This document shows positions 7,946-16,924 of a stretch of DNA of 64,000 nucleotides, one piece after another (within the stretch, counting starts at the first letter, position 1; each line of letters begins with the position of its first letter). The translations under genes were made by a program, and so were the position numbers. The notes beneath the pieces are model-generated. The model made no database searches. It saw only the letters and a program-made list of their open reading frames with translations, and was not told the DNA's origin. Source of the DNA: Bacillus sp. 1780r2a1 (GTDB lineage: Bacteria; Bacillota; Bacilli; Bacillales; Bacillaceae_H). The stretch spans positions 1,235,501 to 1,299,500 of the forward strand of contig CP099863.1 of the NCBI GenBank assembly GCA_024134725.1, read 5' to 3'.

Positions 7946-9031
7946 CTATTGACTGATACCTGTTTGAACTAAATTTACATGCGCTTTTACATGGATATCC
8001 ATATTTGAATAGTTTTCTCTAAAGCGTTGGCTGTTAAAGTTGCGCGTACGGCTGCGAACGTAATCTGTAAAGCAAATTGGGTCAACGCCTAATTTTTGAA
8101 GCTTTTTAATTAGATTATTGCTATCCTTCTCTAAGTTTGAGGTTAACTTTTCTTCAAGCATATTGATATTAGAGGGTGTTGTTAAACTGAGCCACTGTGG
8201 AAACTCTTTTACAAGGCCATCAATGTGTAAATGTACAACAATGGTAGGGTTCTGGCGGTTCCCTTTTAATGTATACTTTGTTTTAGTTCGGAGATTTTCC
8301 AAAATGACTTCTCCTGAATGTCCCTCGTGCTTAATATCCATTGTATAACGACCGTGTTTTGTCCCATCCAAGAGTAGCTTCAGTAAAAAGGTCTCTTTCA
8401 TATCAATTGAAGAAATGTATTTTTCATTTTTAAACAATGCAATTCCTTCTAATTTGATTGCATCTTTTTCTTGGGATAACAGCGGTAAAAAAGGATCACG
8501 GTCATCGCTAAAAAAACTAAATAAAAACGTTTGTAAGTTAGTTAGTGGTAGGTTTTCAGTTTCAATATTCTGGTCAATTAAATTTGAGATAAACTGATAA
8601 TCCTTAATTTTCTTTCGCGTAACAGAGCTTAACATTTCATGTGCATTACCGTCTGTGATGGCTACTTTAATGGTACGTCCTAAGTCGGGATTTCGAGCGA
8701 GCGTATTGACTAAATCTCGCATTCCATGTTTGGCATAGTCTTCACCAATTATGACGCTACGCAACTGGCCAAATGCCAAAGGAAGCGAAGACTTAACGTT
8801 TAGGTGAAGAGGGATATCAAAAGAGCTATCGCCTTTGGCTGCAATGATGCTTGGTTCCTCCGTTGGTCCATATTTAAAGATAGGGTATAAAACGGTTCCT
8901 CGAATTTTGTCTTTGTCCTCATCGTAATCGTATCCAATCGCATTCACGACTTGGATTTCATCAATTATTTCGCGGTCGGCACAGCTGATTAGAAAGAGAC
9001 TACAACAAGCTATAACTATTAATTTTTTCAT
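7946..9031 (-). CDS. Germinant receptor C subunit, Ger(x)C lipoprotein
   Basis: This 361-aa lipoprotein has signal peptide MKKLIVIACCSLFLISC and a lipobox LISC, so cysteine 17 would be diacylated and the protein anchored on the outer face of the inner spore membrane. The mature start ADREIIDEIQVVNAIGYDYDEDKD is the typical Ger(x)C N-terminus. The C-terminal domain (about 200-355) contains the family's substrate-domain-like fold with a long helix near LEEKLTSNLEKDSNNLIKKL. The ATG has AAGGAGG upstream. It lies between the A and B subunit genes with short spacings, as in gerA-type tricistronic operons. The order A-C-B is one of several arrangements known for this family. Confidence 0.85.
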   Translation of the reverse strand: MKKLIVIACCSLFLISCADREIIDEIQVVNAIGYDYDEDKDKIRGTVLYPIFKYGPTEEPSIIAAKGDSSFDIPLHLNVKSSLPLAFGQLRSVIIGEDYAKHGMRDLVNTLARNPDLGRTIKVAITDGNAHEMLSSVTRKKIKDYQFISNLIDQNIETENLPLTNLQTFLFSFFSDDRDPFLPLLSQEKDAIKLEGIALFKNEKYISSIDMKETFLLKLLLDGTKHGRYTMDIKHEGHSGEVILENLRTKTKYTLKGNRQNPTIVVHLHIDGLVKEFPQWLSLTTPSNINMLEEKLTSNLEKDSNNLIKKLQKLGVDPICFTDYVRSRTRNFNSQRFRENYSNMDIHVKAHVNLVQTGISQ

Positions 9032-9050
9032 TGTTGTATATCCTCCTTGG

Positions 9051-10562
9051 TTACTCTCGGTCTAGATTTTGTTTCTTTTTTGATTTTTCAGGATTGTAGC
9101 GGAACCAGCTTAAAGGTCTTAAGTATCCAGGGCGCTTTGCTGTTTTGCTATATGGAAGTCTAAGGAACGTATCACGTTGGCTTTTTGCTCGAAATGGATA
9201 GACGGGAACCAAATAAGGCATACCAAGAGACTGTAAACGAAGTAGGTGAACAATTAGGTAACAAAAGCCAAAAATAATACCGACAAGTCCATACAAGGCT
9301 GCAAACAGTACAAAAGGGAAGCGCAAAAGTCGAATCGTATTAGACATTTTAAAAATTGGGGTTGTAAACGATGCGAGTGCAGTTAAAGAAACAATGATGA
9401 GTAAGACGTTACTCGTTAAAGCAGCTTCAACGGTTGCTTGCCCAATAACAATTCCCCCAACAATCCCAAGCGTTTGACCAACCTTAGAAGGTAGTCTTGC
9501 TCCTGCTTCTCTAAGCAGTTCAATAGTAATTTCTAAAAATAATACTTCTACCACAGGGGGGAAAGGGACATTCGTTCGTGAAAAAATAATCGGTCCCAGT
9601 AAATCCTTTGGCAACATTTCATAATGATAGGTAACAACGGCAACATATAGCGGCGTTGCAAAGATAGAAAAGAATACGCCAAACATTCGAATTAAGCGAA
9701 AGAATGAGCCTAGCACCCACGGTAAATAATAGTCTTCAGGTGAAATAAAAAAATCAAGCAGCGTGGATGGTCCCGTCACTGCGTAAGGAGAACCGCTTGA
9801 GAAAAAGGCCACTTGGCCATTTAGCAAGGTAAACAATACGCGGTCTACTCTCTCGGTTGTTAGAAACAAAGGAAATGGTGTATTTGAATTATCTGAAATG
9901 AGCTGCTCGAGCATGGTGCTGTCAAAGATTACGTCAAAGTCAAGAGATTCTAAACGCTGTGTCATGGTATCCACGTGCTGGGGATTCGTTACGTTTTCTA
10001 GGTAAACAATTACTACCCGTGTTTTGGACTTTTGCCCGACCGTAATCTCTTTGAACACTAAATGTTCAGAAATCAAGGTTTTTCGCATGAGATATAAATT
10101 AACATCAAGATCTTCTACAAATCCGAGCTTTGGACCTACGACGCTAAATTCATTTTCAGTTTCATTCTCTGTGCGAAATCCTGTATCAAAACTTTGAACC
10201 TTAATTAAAGCAACTTCTCTGTCGTTTGTATGAAGTTGAAACATAACGTATCCGCGAAGCATTTTTTCTAAAATTTCTTGAGTATCTTTAGTGATAGAGA
10301 TATCTTCAATCGGTAATACGTTTTCGACTTCGTTGACGTTTGTTAACGTAAAGTCAATGAGCTGAATAGGCTTTATAATTTTATCTTCAACGCTTTGCAT
10401 CTGGACGAGCTGTTTAAAGTACGTAATGACGTATTTCTTATGCTGAGCTCCAATAGCGAGCGTTGTAAAATCACTGGATTTACTAAATTGCTCAATAATT
10501 TCATCCAGAGTTTTCTGTGGTTGTTGATCAGCATTTCTCTTTTTAAATAAACTCTTGAACAT
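9051..10562 (-). CDS. Germinant receptor A subunit (GerAA/GerKA-type)
   Basis: This 503-aa GerA-family protein has a soluble N-terminal domain (about 1-240) followed by four or five membrane helices and a short cytoplasmic tail. Family hallmarks are visible, such as TTERVDRVLFTLLNGQVAFF, PEDYYLPW, and the segment with PFPPVVEVLFLEITIELLREAG before SKVGQTLGIVGGIVIGQATVEA. The start is placed at the ATG at 10562-10560 with AAGGAG 7-8 nt upstream, six codons inside the longest open frame. It is first in the operon. A σG-like promoter lies about 40 bp upstream, consistent with forespore expression. Recent work on GerA receptors treats A as forming the oligomeric ion channel. Confidence 0.87.
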   Translation of the reverse strand: MFKSLFKKRNADQQPQKTLDEIIEQFSKSSDFTTLAIGAQHKKYVITYFKQLVQMQSVEDKIIKPIQLIDFTLTNVNEVENVLPIEDISITKDTQEILEKMLRGYVMFQLHTNDREVALIKVQSFDTGFRTENETENEFSVVGPKLGFVEDLDVNLYLMRKTLISEHLVFKEITVGQKSKTRVVIVYLENVTNPQHVDTMTQRLESLDFDVIFDSTMLEQLISDNSNTPFPLFLTTERVDRVLFTLLNGQVAFFSSGSPYAVTGPSTLLDFFISPEDYYLPWVLGSFFRLIRMFGVFFSIFATPLYVAVVTYHYEMLPKDLLGPIIFSRTNVPFPPVVEVLFLEITIELLREAGARLPSKVGQTLGIVGGIVIGQATVEAALTSNVLLIIVSLTALASFTTPIFKMSNTIRLLRFPFVLFAALYGLVGIIFGFCYLIVHLLRLQSLGMPYLVPVYPFRAKSQRDTFLRLPYSKTAKRPGYLRPLSWFRYNPEKSKKKQNLDRE

Positions 10563-10600
10563 AAGTATGCTCCTTATCATCAGTCCTCATCTGTTATTGG

Positions 10601-10629
10601 TAGTTTGTTCATGTATTTCCTTTTTATGC
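10601..10629 (-). promoter_or_regulatory. σG-like promoter of the first ger operon
   Basis: On the minus strand, GCATA (10629-10625), a 17-bp spacer and CAAACTA (10607-10601) match the forespore σG pattern (gHATR, then CATnHTA) with one mismatch in the -10. The start codon is about 40 bp downstream. Confidence 0.6.
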
Positions 10630-10691
10630 GATGAAACTTTTCTTCTGAAGGATTAGTGCATTTGTAGGGTTTATGGGCTTGTAAACAGGTA

Positions 10692-10728
10692 TTTACGCGA
10701 TTTTAACGAATCTTTACATTGCCATAAA
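10692..10728 (+). promoter_or_regulatory. PhoP box and promoter of the alkaline phosphatase gene
   Basis: TTTACG (10692), TTAACG (10703) and TTACAT (10714) are direct repeats spaced exactly 11 bp apart, the geometry of Bacillus PhoP~P sites (TTAACA-like, 5-bp gaps). A -10-like CATAAA (10723-10728) follows immediately, and there is no separate -35, as in activated Pho promoters. This predicts induction by phosphate starvation. Confidence 0.75.
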
Positions 10729-10798
10729 AGTGCATTTACAAAAAATTGTTAGATTTAAGCATGTAGAAAAAAGAGCGATACGAAGGGAGCACGATGAA

Positions 10799-12454
10799 AT
10801 GAAAAAGAAATTATTAGGGGCAACGCTTGCTGGTGCTGTAGCACTCGGTTCTTTTGGATTAGGAAATGCATTAATGGAAACTGAAGCGAAGGGGCCAAAA
10901 CAGCAGGAGAAAAAACCAAAAAACGTTATTATGATGGTAACGGACGGAACAAGCTCAAGCACAACAACATTAGCAAGATGGTATAAAGGTGCACCTCTAC
11001 ATATGGATCAGTTAATGGCTGGAGGGGTTCGCGCTTATTCAGCTGAATCAGCAATTACGGATTCAGCACCAGCAGGAACAGCATTGGCTACTGGTAATAA
11101 ATCTAACTCTGGATATGTAGGAGTGCTTCCTTCACTTGTCACAACACCTGGTGTTGAACAAATAAAAGAAGAAGACAAGTACCGCCCAGTAGCAAATGTT
11201 CTAGAAGGAGCAAAGCTATCTGGAAAAGCAACAGGAATTGTAGCAACTTCTGAAATTCAACACGCAACGCCAGCTGGTTTTTCAGCCCATCATCACGATC
11301 GTAATAACTTTGATGTACTAGGTGAGCAGCAAGTATACCAAGGCATAGACGTTGTACTCGGTGGTGGTAAGCAATCACTTGTCACAGGAGAAGGTAGTAA
11401 AAATCGTAAAGACGGTGAAAACTTAGTTGAAGTAATTGACGAAAAGGGCTATGATTTTGTAGAAAATCGCGATGAGTTATTAAAATCAAAATCAGATAAA
11501 ATTTGGGGTTCATTCTCAGATTCAGCGCTTGCTTACGAAATGGACCGTAAACAAACAAAGCCTCAAGAGCCGACAATTTCAGAAATGACGGATAAAGCAC
11601 TTACTACGCTTTCAAAGGACAAGGATGGATTTTTCTTATTCGTTGAAGGCAGTAAGCCAGACTGGGCGGCACATGCAAACGATCCTGTTGGAATGGTAAG
11701 CGACGTGTTAGCTTTTGATAACGCAGTAGGGAAAGCAGTCGAGTTTGCGAAAAAAGATAAAAATACAATGGTTATTGTTGTATCAGATCACGGTAATAGC
11801 GGTATTTCAATCGGAAGTAAAAATACAGATAAAAACTATGATACAACGCCTGTTTCAGCGTACATTGACCCGTTGAAAAAAGCGAAAATGACGTTAGAAG
11901 GTGCAATGAGCTCTCTAAATAAAGACTTATCAAACAAAGAAGAAGTGGCTGCTTTATACGGTCTAGACAACTTAACGGATGATGAAAAGAAACAGTTAGA
12001 TGCAGCGAAAGATAAAAATGCAATTGGAGTAACATTATCTAAACTGCTGGCAAATCGTGCAAACCTAGGCTTTACGACAGGTGGTCATACGGGTGAAGAC
12101 ATGTTCTTGTATTCATACGGAGTAGATCGTCCTGTGGGGCATTACGATAATACTGATCTTGCTAAGCATATGGCAAAAGCAATGAATTTCGACTTAGATA
12201 AACTAACAGATGAGCTGTTTATTGAAGCTACAAAAGCATTTAAAGGTGCTAACGTAACAGTAAATAAACAAGATCCACAAAACCCTGTATTAGTTGTAAA
12301 ATCAAACAAGCGTACGGTAGAGTTTCCTGTTAACAAAAATATTGCGATTGTGGATGGGAAAGAAATTGAAATGAATAGCGTGGTCGTGCAAGATAAAAAC
12401 GGTCGCTTCTTCGTATCAAAACAAGCAGAAGATATTGTGAAAAAAGGGAAATAA
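10799..12454 (+). CDS. Secreted alkaline phosphatase
   Basis: This alkaline-phosphatase superfamily enzyme of about 551 residues hydrolyses phosphomonoesters outside the cell. The start is the ATG at 10799, giving a signal peptide MKKKLLGATLAGAVALGSFG with cleavage near residue 30; GAAGGGAG lies upstream. Metal and active-site motifs are present: VTDG (D49), TDSAPAGTALATG with the nucleophile serine about S89, the VVSDHGN metal site and GGHTGEDM. The C-terminal extension of about 70 residues (from NVTVNKQDPQNP) looks like a small β-rich domain. A PhoP box upstream places it in the phosphate-starvation regulon. It is a PhoA/PhoB-type enzyme rather than PhoD. Which B. subtilis paralogue it matches is undecided. 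Confidence 0.9.
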   Translation: MKKKLLGATLAGAVALGSFGLGNALMETEAKGPKQQEKKPKNVIMMVTDGTSSSTTTLARWYKGAPLHMDQLMAGGVRAYSAESAITDSAPAGTALATGNKSNSGYVGVLPSLVTTPGVEQIKEEDKYRPVANVLEGAKLSGKATGIVATSEIQHATPAGFSAHHHDRNNFDVLGEQQVYQGIDVVLGGGKQSLVTGEGSKNRKDGENLVEVIDEKGYDFVENRDELLKSKSDKIWGSFSDSALAYEMDRKQTKPQEPTISEMTDKALTTLSKDKDGFFLFVEGSKPDWAAHANDPVGMVSDVLAFDNAVGKAVEFAKKDKNTMVIVVSDHGNSGISIGSKNTDKNYDTTPVSAYIDPLKKAKMTLEGAMSSLNKDLSNKEEVAALYGLDNLTDDEKKQLDAAKDKNAIGVTLSKLLANRANLGFTTGGHTGEDMFLYSYGVDRPVGHYDNTDLAKHMAKAMNFDLDKLTDELFIEATKAFKGANVTVNKQDPQNPVLVVKSNKRTVEFPVNKNIAIVDGKEIEMNSVVVQDKNGRFFVSKQAEDIVKKGK

Positions 12455-12469
12455 GCGTTTGAAATATAT

Positions 12470-12505
12470 AGCTCACCGGAAGTGAATTCTTCTGGTGGGC
12501 TTATT
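12470..12505 (+). terminator. Terminator of the alkaline phosphatase gene
   Basis: A 13-bp stem with two G:U pairs (AGCTCACCGGAAG pairing with CTTCTGGTGGGCT) around TGAATT, followed by a T-rich stretch. Confidence 0.75.
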
Positions 12506-12809
12506 TGTTTTTGTTTCATCTCTTGTTAATAGTTAAAAAGACCTATATAAAAATACGGTTTTTAGGCATTCCTTTATGCATAAGTGGAAGAAGTGTAGTA
12601 TGATAGACTTGGTGTATGAATTGATTAGTTCATTTCTCATATATATGTTGTTACGGTTATATGCTACACTTTTGATATCCAAATACTTACTAAATTTGAG
12701 AGAAACTAGCGAGGTTTTTCTCCTTAGCATAAATGTTCATTTTTGTTTTTAATTTAACGGAATAGATAATGTAAAAGGATTAGAAAGAATGTTAGAAGGA
12801 GCGACGTTT
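12506..12809. other. Intergenic stretch, nothing assignable
   Basis: AT-rich spacer between the alkaline phosphatase terminator and the LytTR regulator. A 65-codon minus-strand frame here has no ribosome site and was discounted. No convincing promoter or structured RNA was recognised. Confidence 0.5.
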
Positions 12810-13541
12810 GTGAAAGTATTAATTGCAGATGATAATATAGATTCAATTGAAATCTTAGAATATTTTATTTCTCAGGTACCTGGCTTTGATCTCATTGGCT
12901 CTTGCAGGGATGGTGAAGAGTTAATTCAGCAAGTAATGGTACAAAGTCCAGAGCTTATTTTGGTAGATATTAATATGCCGAGCATGAGCGGATTAGAAGC
13001 TGTGAAAGAATGTTTGAAGATTAAACCAGATTTACGCTTTATCTTTATAACAGGGTATGATCAGTTTGCGGTTGAAGCTTTCGAATTATCTGCTCTTGAC
13101 TATATTGTTAAACCGATTGAAAAGCAACGGTTATATGTAGCATTAGAGCGCGCTAAAAAAACGCTTGCTAAACAAGAAAAAGACAATTCAACTAAATCAA
13201 GAGCAAAGCGATTACCTGTTAAATTTAACGGATCTACTTACTATATACCAATTAACGAGATTGTTTTTATTGAAAAATCAGGAAAGAAATGTTTAATATT
13301 CACACAGTTGAGAACATATGAAACATATGAAAACATCAGTGATATTTATATGTATTTAGATCCAAACGTTTTTAGCCAAACGCATCGATCTTATATTGTT
13401 AATCTGGAAAAGGTCTCTCATATTACTCCTAGAAATGAAACGTACCTAGTCTACTTTTTGAATTTTGATGAATATGCTCATATCTCGAAATTGAAAATTC
13501 AAGAAGTGCAAAAGCAGCTCCATGATCTAATGGTCAATTAA
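12810..13541 (+). CDS. LytTR-family response regulator
   Basis: This 243-aa two-domain regulator has a receiver (about 1-120) with D7/D8 in ADDN, phosphoacceptor D53 in LVDINMPSMSG, switch threonine in FITGYDQ and lysine in IVKPIEK. A LytTR DNA-binding domain follows (about 140-240, with KFNGSTYYIPINEIVFIEKSG and FSQTHRSYIVNLEKV). The start is placed at the GTG at 12810 with GAAGGAG 10 nt upstream, instead of the ATG 21 nt earlier, whose codons would overlap that ribosome site. No LytS-type kinase is adjacent. The next gene is a hybrid kinase, separated by a terminator-like hairpin. Targets are unknown. Confidence 0.88.
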   Translation: MKVLIADDNIDSIEILEYFISQVPGFDLIGSCRDGEELIQQVMVQSPELILVDINMPSMSGLEAVKECLKIKPDLRFIFITGYDQFAVEAFELSALDYIVKPIEKQRLYVALERAKKTLAKQEKDNSTKSRAKRLPVKFNGSTYYIPINEIVFIEKSGKKCLIFTQLRTYETYENISDIYMYLDPNVFSQTHRSYIVNLEKVSHITPRNETYLVYFLNFDEYAHISKLKIQEVQKQLHDLMVN

Positions 13542-13573
13542 CAGTTGAATTAAATACACTTGCACGTAACAGC

Positions 13574-13606
13574 AGGCGAGCCTTTGAAACGGTTCGTCTG
13601 TTTTTA
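13574..13606 (+). terminator. Terminator-like hairpin between regulator and hybrid kinase
   Basis: A 9-bp stem (AGGCGAGCC pairing with GGTTCGTCT, two G:U) followed by GTTTTT. It would limit read-through into the kinase gene. Confidence 0.5.
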
Positions 13607-13631
13607 CGTCTTGCTTATGAGAGAGGAGAGA

Positions 13632-16600
13632 ATGACTCTGGAAGGGAATTACAATTTATTTACCGTTTTGCTGGCAATAGTAGTAGGCATTTTATCTGCC
13701 TATACAGCCTTAGATTTAATTGAGAGAAGCAGTAGCTCACCACGTCCTCAAAAAAAATGGGTATTGATGTCAGCTTTGTCCTTTGGGTTAGGTGTGTGGG
13801 CGGTACAAGTTATTGGCTTACTCTCTTACTATACGCCTATCACGTTTCAAATTAATATGTGGATATTAATTGCTTCATTATTAGTAGCCTTTCTAGGAAG
13901 CTTATTATCCTCTTGGTTATACATGATAAAAAAAATGTCCATCATTTCAGGTATATTAATCGGCATAACACTTTTGATGACGCACTATATACTTCTTTTT
14001 TCATTAAAAAGCAACATAGCACTTCAAGTTCAACCATGGGCCAGCTTGCTCAGTGCCACTATTTCATTTGTGCTAGGTGCGTATATTGTTCATGCTTGGT
14101 TTTATGTGAAAACGTTGGAACAAAACCAAATGATGAAGGTAATGAGCTCAATCGTTACGGGCTGTGGACTTGCAGCTATGCATTACATTCACTTAGCGGG
14201 TTATTCATTAAAGGAAGGTACGTTTATTATTAGGCGATGGGGGCAGTTTTTGCCATACCAAGAACCGTTTGCCGGGTTGGTGGCAAGTGTTACCCTTACA
14301 ATTCTTATTTTATTTTTGTTAATTGCAGCTTATAAAAAACATGCTGAGTCGCACACAAATATGATAAAAGAAGCATCGTACCGTTCACTATTTAACTATA
14401 ATCCAGATATCGTATGCTCTATTAGTGTTAATGGATTTATTAACGTAATGAACACAAAGGGAAAAGACGTCACTGGGTATGCTATGCATGAAATGGAACA
14501 CTTACCTTTTCTGATGCTTTTTCCACCTGATGATGCAGAGCGAATTCAACACTTTTTTCAACAATCGCTCGATGGAACGTCTGTTCATTATGACGCAACG
14601 TTGATTAAGCAAAATGGAGAAAATATTTATGTAGAAGTTACTCAAATGCCCATTATCGTAAACGGTGAAAGCCACGGTATATATGTGATTTTAAAAGATA
14701 TTACAGAAAGAAAAGTCGCTCAAGAAGCATTGTGTACTTTACAAAGTGAATTAGCATTAACAATGAACCAGCATGATGGGGTCATTTTTAAGCTAAAAAA
14801 AGTAAATGGTAAGTTTCTATATACCATGTCTGAAGGAAAATTGAAAAAGGGATTCGGCTTGGATACTGATGAGATGGTAGGCAAAGCAATAGACATGTTT
14901 TTAGAGGGAAAACAGCTACAAGAAAAGCATAACCTATATGAAAAAGTATGGAATGGCCAGGCACTATCATATGAAGGATTTTTCAGAGGGATTCCGTATT
15001 ATGAAACACTCACACCCGTTATAAAGGGCGATCAAGTTGTTGAAATAATTGGTAACATGATTGATATTACCAATTTGCATCGTGCACAAGTACAGCTTGA
15101 AAGAAGTGAAGCTATGTATAGATCCGTGCTTTCTACTATGACAGAAGGAGTTGTGTTTCATAATTGTGAGGGAGATATTGTTGCGGCGAATGAACATGCA
15201 GCAAGTATCTTAGGGATGAGTTATGATGAATTTTATCAAATAAACACAATGAATTTAGCATGGAGAATGATTCACCCAAATGGTGAAATCTTTCAAAAGG
15301 AGGATATTCCATCTGTACGATGTTTAAAAACTGGAAAGGCAGTTGAAAACGTTGTAATGGGAATATGGGTGACACCTCATAAGCTTATTTGGCTTTCAAT
15401 TAATGCGCAGCGTTTGTCTGATAATGAATACCATGAGGGCGTTGTAGTAACATTTAAAGATATTACTAAGCAGCGACAGCAAGAAGTAGAACTGTTGCAA
15501 ATAAATAAGCGATTGGTGGTTGCAAAAGAAGAAGCGGAAAAAGCCAACCAAACTAAAACCGAATTTTTGTCAAAAGTGAGTCATGAGCTAAGAACACCCC
15601 TCAATAGTATTATGGGCTATACGCAAATTTTAGGTGATCAGGAATTGCCTCCTATACAAACAGGGCATGTTCAAAAAATTATGAGGGCAAGTCAGCATTT
15701 GTTAAATTTAATTAATGAAACAATGGACTTGTCTAAAATTGAAGGTGGGCACGTTTCATTAAATATGGAGTCGCTACCTGTTCAGCAGGTATTAGAAGAG
15801 GCTTATAAAACAATGCATCCTATTGCCTTAGAGCATAATATGAACCTGACGCTTTTACAACAGCAGCCAGATGTATACGTGTATGGAGATAATCTGCGCT
15901 TACAGCAAATCCTGCTTAATTTGCTCACTAACGCAGTTCGCTATTCTAAGCCTTATGGGAGTATTAAATTGGCTTTCAAGTCTGATGAGCATGTTGTAAC
16001 GATTTATGTAGAAGATGAAGGCATCGGCATTTCATCATCAGAAATTCAAGATATTTTCAAACCTTTTTATCGCTCCAAATCTGTTATGATTGACGGAACA
16101 GGTATCGGCTTATCACTAGTTAAACAACTGGTGCTAATTATGGACGGAACATATGGAGTAGAAAGTGTAGAAGGAATAGGTAGTACGTTTTGGGTTCAAT
16201 TTCCCGTTGTAAAAGCTTCTGACAAGAGCCCTTCAATAAAAGAGAAGTCAGTGTTACAAAGCATAGCTTCCATAGAGAAGGCTAGCGTGCTGTATATCGA
16301 AGATTACGATGAGAATATTGAACTCATGCAGTCAGTACTAGCTCCTTATAACAACGTTGAGCTATTTATTGCAAAAAATGGACGTCAAGGAATTGAAGCT
16401 ATCCAAACGATACATCCAAAGGTAATTTTACTTGATATGAACTTACCAGATATATCAGGTGAAGAAGTAGTAAAAGTAATCAAAAGCCAAGATCAGTTAA
16501 AAGACATACCTGTGATCGCAGTTACCGCTAATGCCCTACAGGGTGATGTTGAAAAAGCAGTAAGTATGGGGATTGAAGAGTATATTACCAAACCTATTCA

Positions 16601-16652
16601 TATTGAGACATTTTTACACAAGTTAGCACGTATACTGAATGTAAAGAAATAA
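13632..16652 (+). CDS. MHYT/PAS hybrid sensor histidine kinase with C-terminal receiver
   Basis: This sensor kinase has about 1006 residues. The N-terminus is a membrane sensor of about seven helices with MHYT-type motifs (MTHYILL near 117, MHYIHLAGYS near 182), a domain proposed to sense diatomic gases through bound copper. Two to three PAS domains follow (about 255-630), then HisKA with SHELRTPLN (H651) and an HATPase_c domain (NAVRYS, DEGIGIS, GTGIGLSLV). A C-terminal receiver (about 885-1004) has phosphoacceptor D935 in LLDMNLPDISG. No Hpt domain is present, so relay would need a partner. The start is the ATG at 13632 behind GAGAGGAGAG; an upstream in-frame start lacks a site. The signal is inferred only. 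Confidence 0.85.
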   Translation: MTLEGNYNLFTVLLAIVVGILSAYTALDLIERSSSSPRPQKKWVLMSALSFGLGVWAVQVIGLLSYYTPITFQINMWILIASLLVAFLGSLLSSWLYMIKKMSIISGILIGITLLMTHYILLFSLKSNIALQVQPWASLLSATISFVLGAYIVHAWFYVKTLEQNQMMKVMSSIVTGCGLAAMHYIHLAGYSLKEGTFIIRRWGQFLPYQEPFAGLVASVTLTILILFLLIAAYKKHAESHTNMIKEASYRSLFNYNPDIVCSISVNGFINVMNTKGKDVTGYAMHEMEHLPFLMLFPPDDAERIQHFFQQSLDGTSVHYDATLIKQNGENIYVEVTQMPIIVNGESHGIYVILKDITERKVAQEALCTLQSELALTMNQHDGVIFKLKKVNGKFLYTMSEGKLKKGFGLDTDEMVGKAIDMFLEGKQLQEKHNLYEKVWNGQALSYEGFFRGIPYYETLTPVIKGDQVVEIIGNMIDITNLHRAQVQLERSEAMYRSVLSTMTEGVVFHNCEGDIVAANEHAASILGMSYDEFYQINTMNLAWRMIHPNGEIFQKEDIPSVRCLKTGKAVENVVMGIWVTPHKLIWLSINAQRLSDNEYHEGVVVTFKDITKQRQQEVELLQINKRLVVAKEEAEKANQTKTEFLSKVSHELRTPLNSIMGYTQILGDQELPPIQTGHVQKIMRASQHLLNLINETMDLSKIEGGHVSLNMESLPVQQVLEEAYKTMHPIALEHNMNLTLLQQQPDVYVYGDNLRLQQILLNLLTNAVRYSKPYGSIKLAFKSDEHVVTIYVEDEGIGISSSEIQDIFKPFYRSKSVMIDGTGIGLSLVKQLVLIMDGTYGVESVEGIGSTFWVQFPVVKASDKSPSIKEKSVLQSIASIEKASVLYIEDYDENIELMQSVLAPYNNVELFIAKNGRQGIEAIQTIHPKVILLDMNLPDISGEEVVKVIKSQDQLKDIPVIAVTANALQGDVEKAVSMGIEEYITKPIHIETFLHKLARILNVKK

Positions 16653-16666
16653 ATAACTGTTTTTCA

Positions 16667-16695
16667 TTGACAAGTTGGAAAAAGTTACGTATTAT
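16667..16695 (+). promoter_or_regulatory. σA promoter of the riboswitch-TerC transcript
   Basis: TTGACA (16667-16672), 17-bp spacer, TATTAT (16690-16695). Confidence 0.8.
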
Positions 16696-16730
16696 GATAA
16701 TAACTTAATACACTTACTTCATCTAAGGAG

Positions 16731-16828
16731 TAAAGGGGAGTAGCGTCAGGGAAACCTGAAACAAAGTCGTCATTCCATGGATTGTATCCATCGGCTTTGT
16801 TGGCATAACGAATTTATTTATGCTTAGC
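16731..16828 (+). promoter_or_regulatory. yybP-ykoY manganese riboswitch
   Basis: The leader begins AAAGGGGAGTAGCGTC and carries the paired GTCAGGGAAACCTGA region, ACAAAGTCGTC, and the distal CGGCTTTGTTGGCATAACG segment. These are the conserved parts of the Mn2+-sensing yybP-ykoY aptamer, which in B. subtilis stands in front of ykoY itself. A strong terminator follows at once, so Mn2+ binding is expected to prevent termination and switch on the exporter. Confidence 0.9.
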
Positions 16829-16829
16829 A

Positions 16830-16862
16830 AGACCTTTGCCATATTTGGCAAAGGTCTTTTTG
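16830..16862 (+). terminator. Riboswitch-controlled terminator
   Basis: AGACCTTTGCC pairs with GGCAAAGGTCT over an ATATTT loop, followed by TTTTTG. It is the expression platform of the Mn riboswitch. Confidence 0.85.
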
Positions 16863-16924
16863 TGTTTTCTTTGCCGAATTAGGGAAAAAGATTAGTAAGA
16901 GAGAGAAAAGAGAGGAGAATGTTT

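Noticed and set aside
12533-12730. 65-codon minus-strand frame after the alkaline phosphatase
   Set aside because: No ribosome site, no recognisable protein character, AT-rich spacer.
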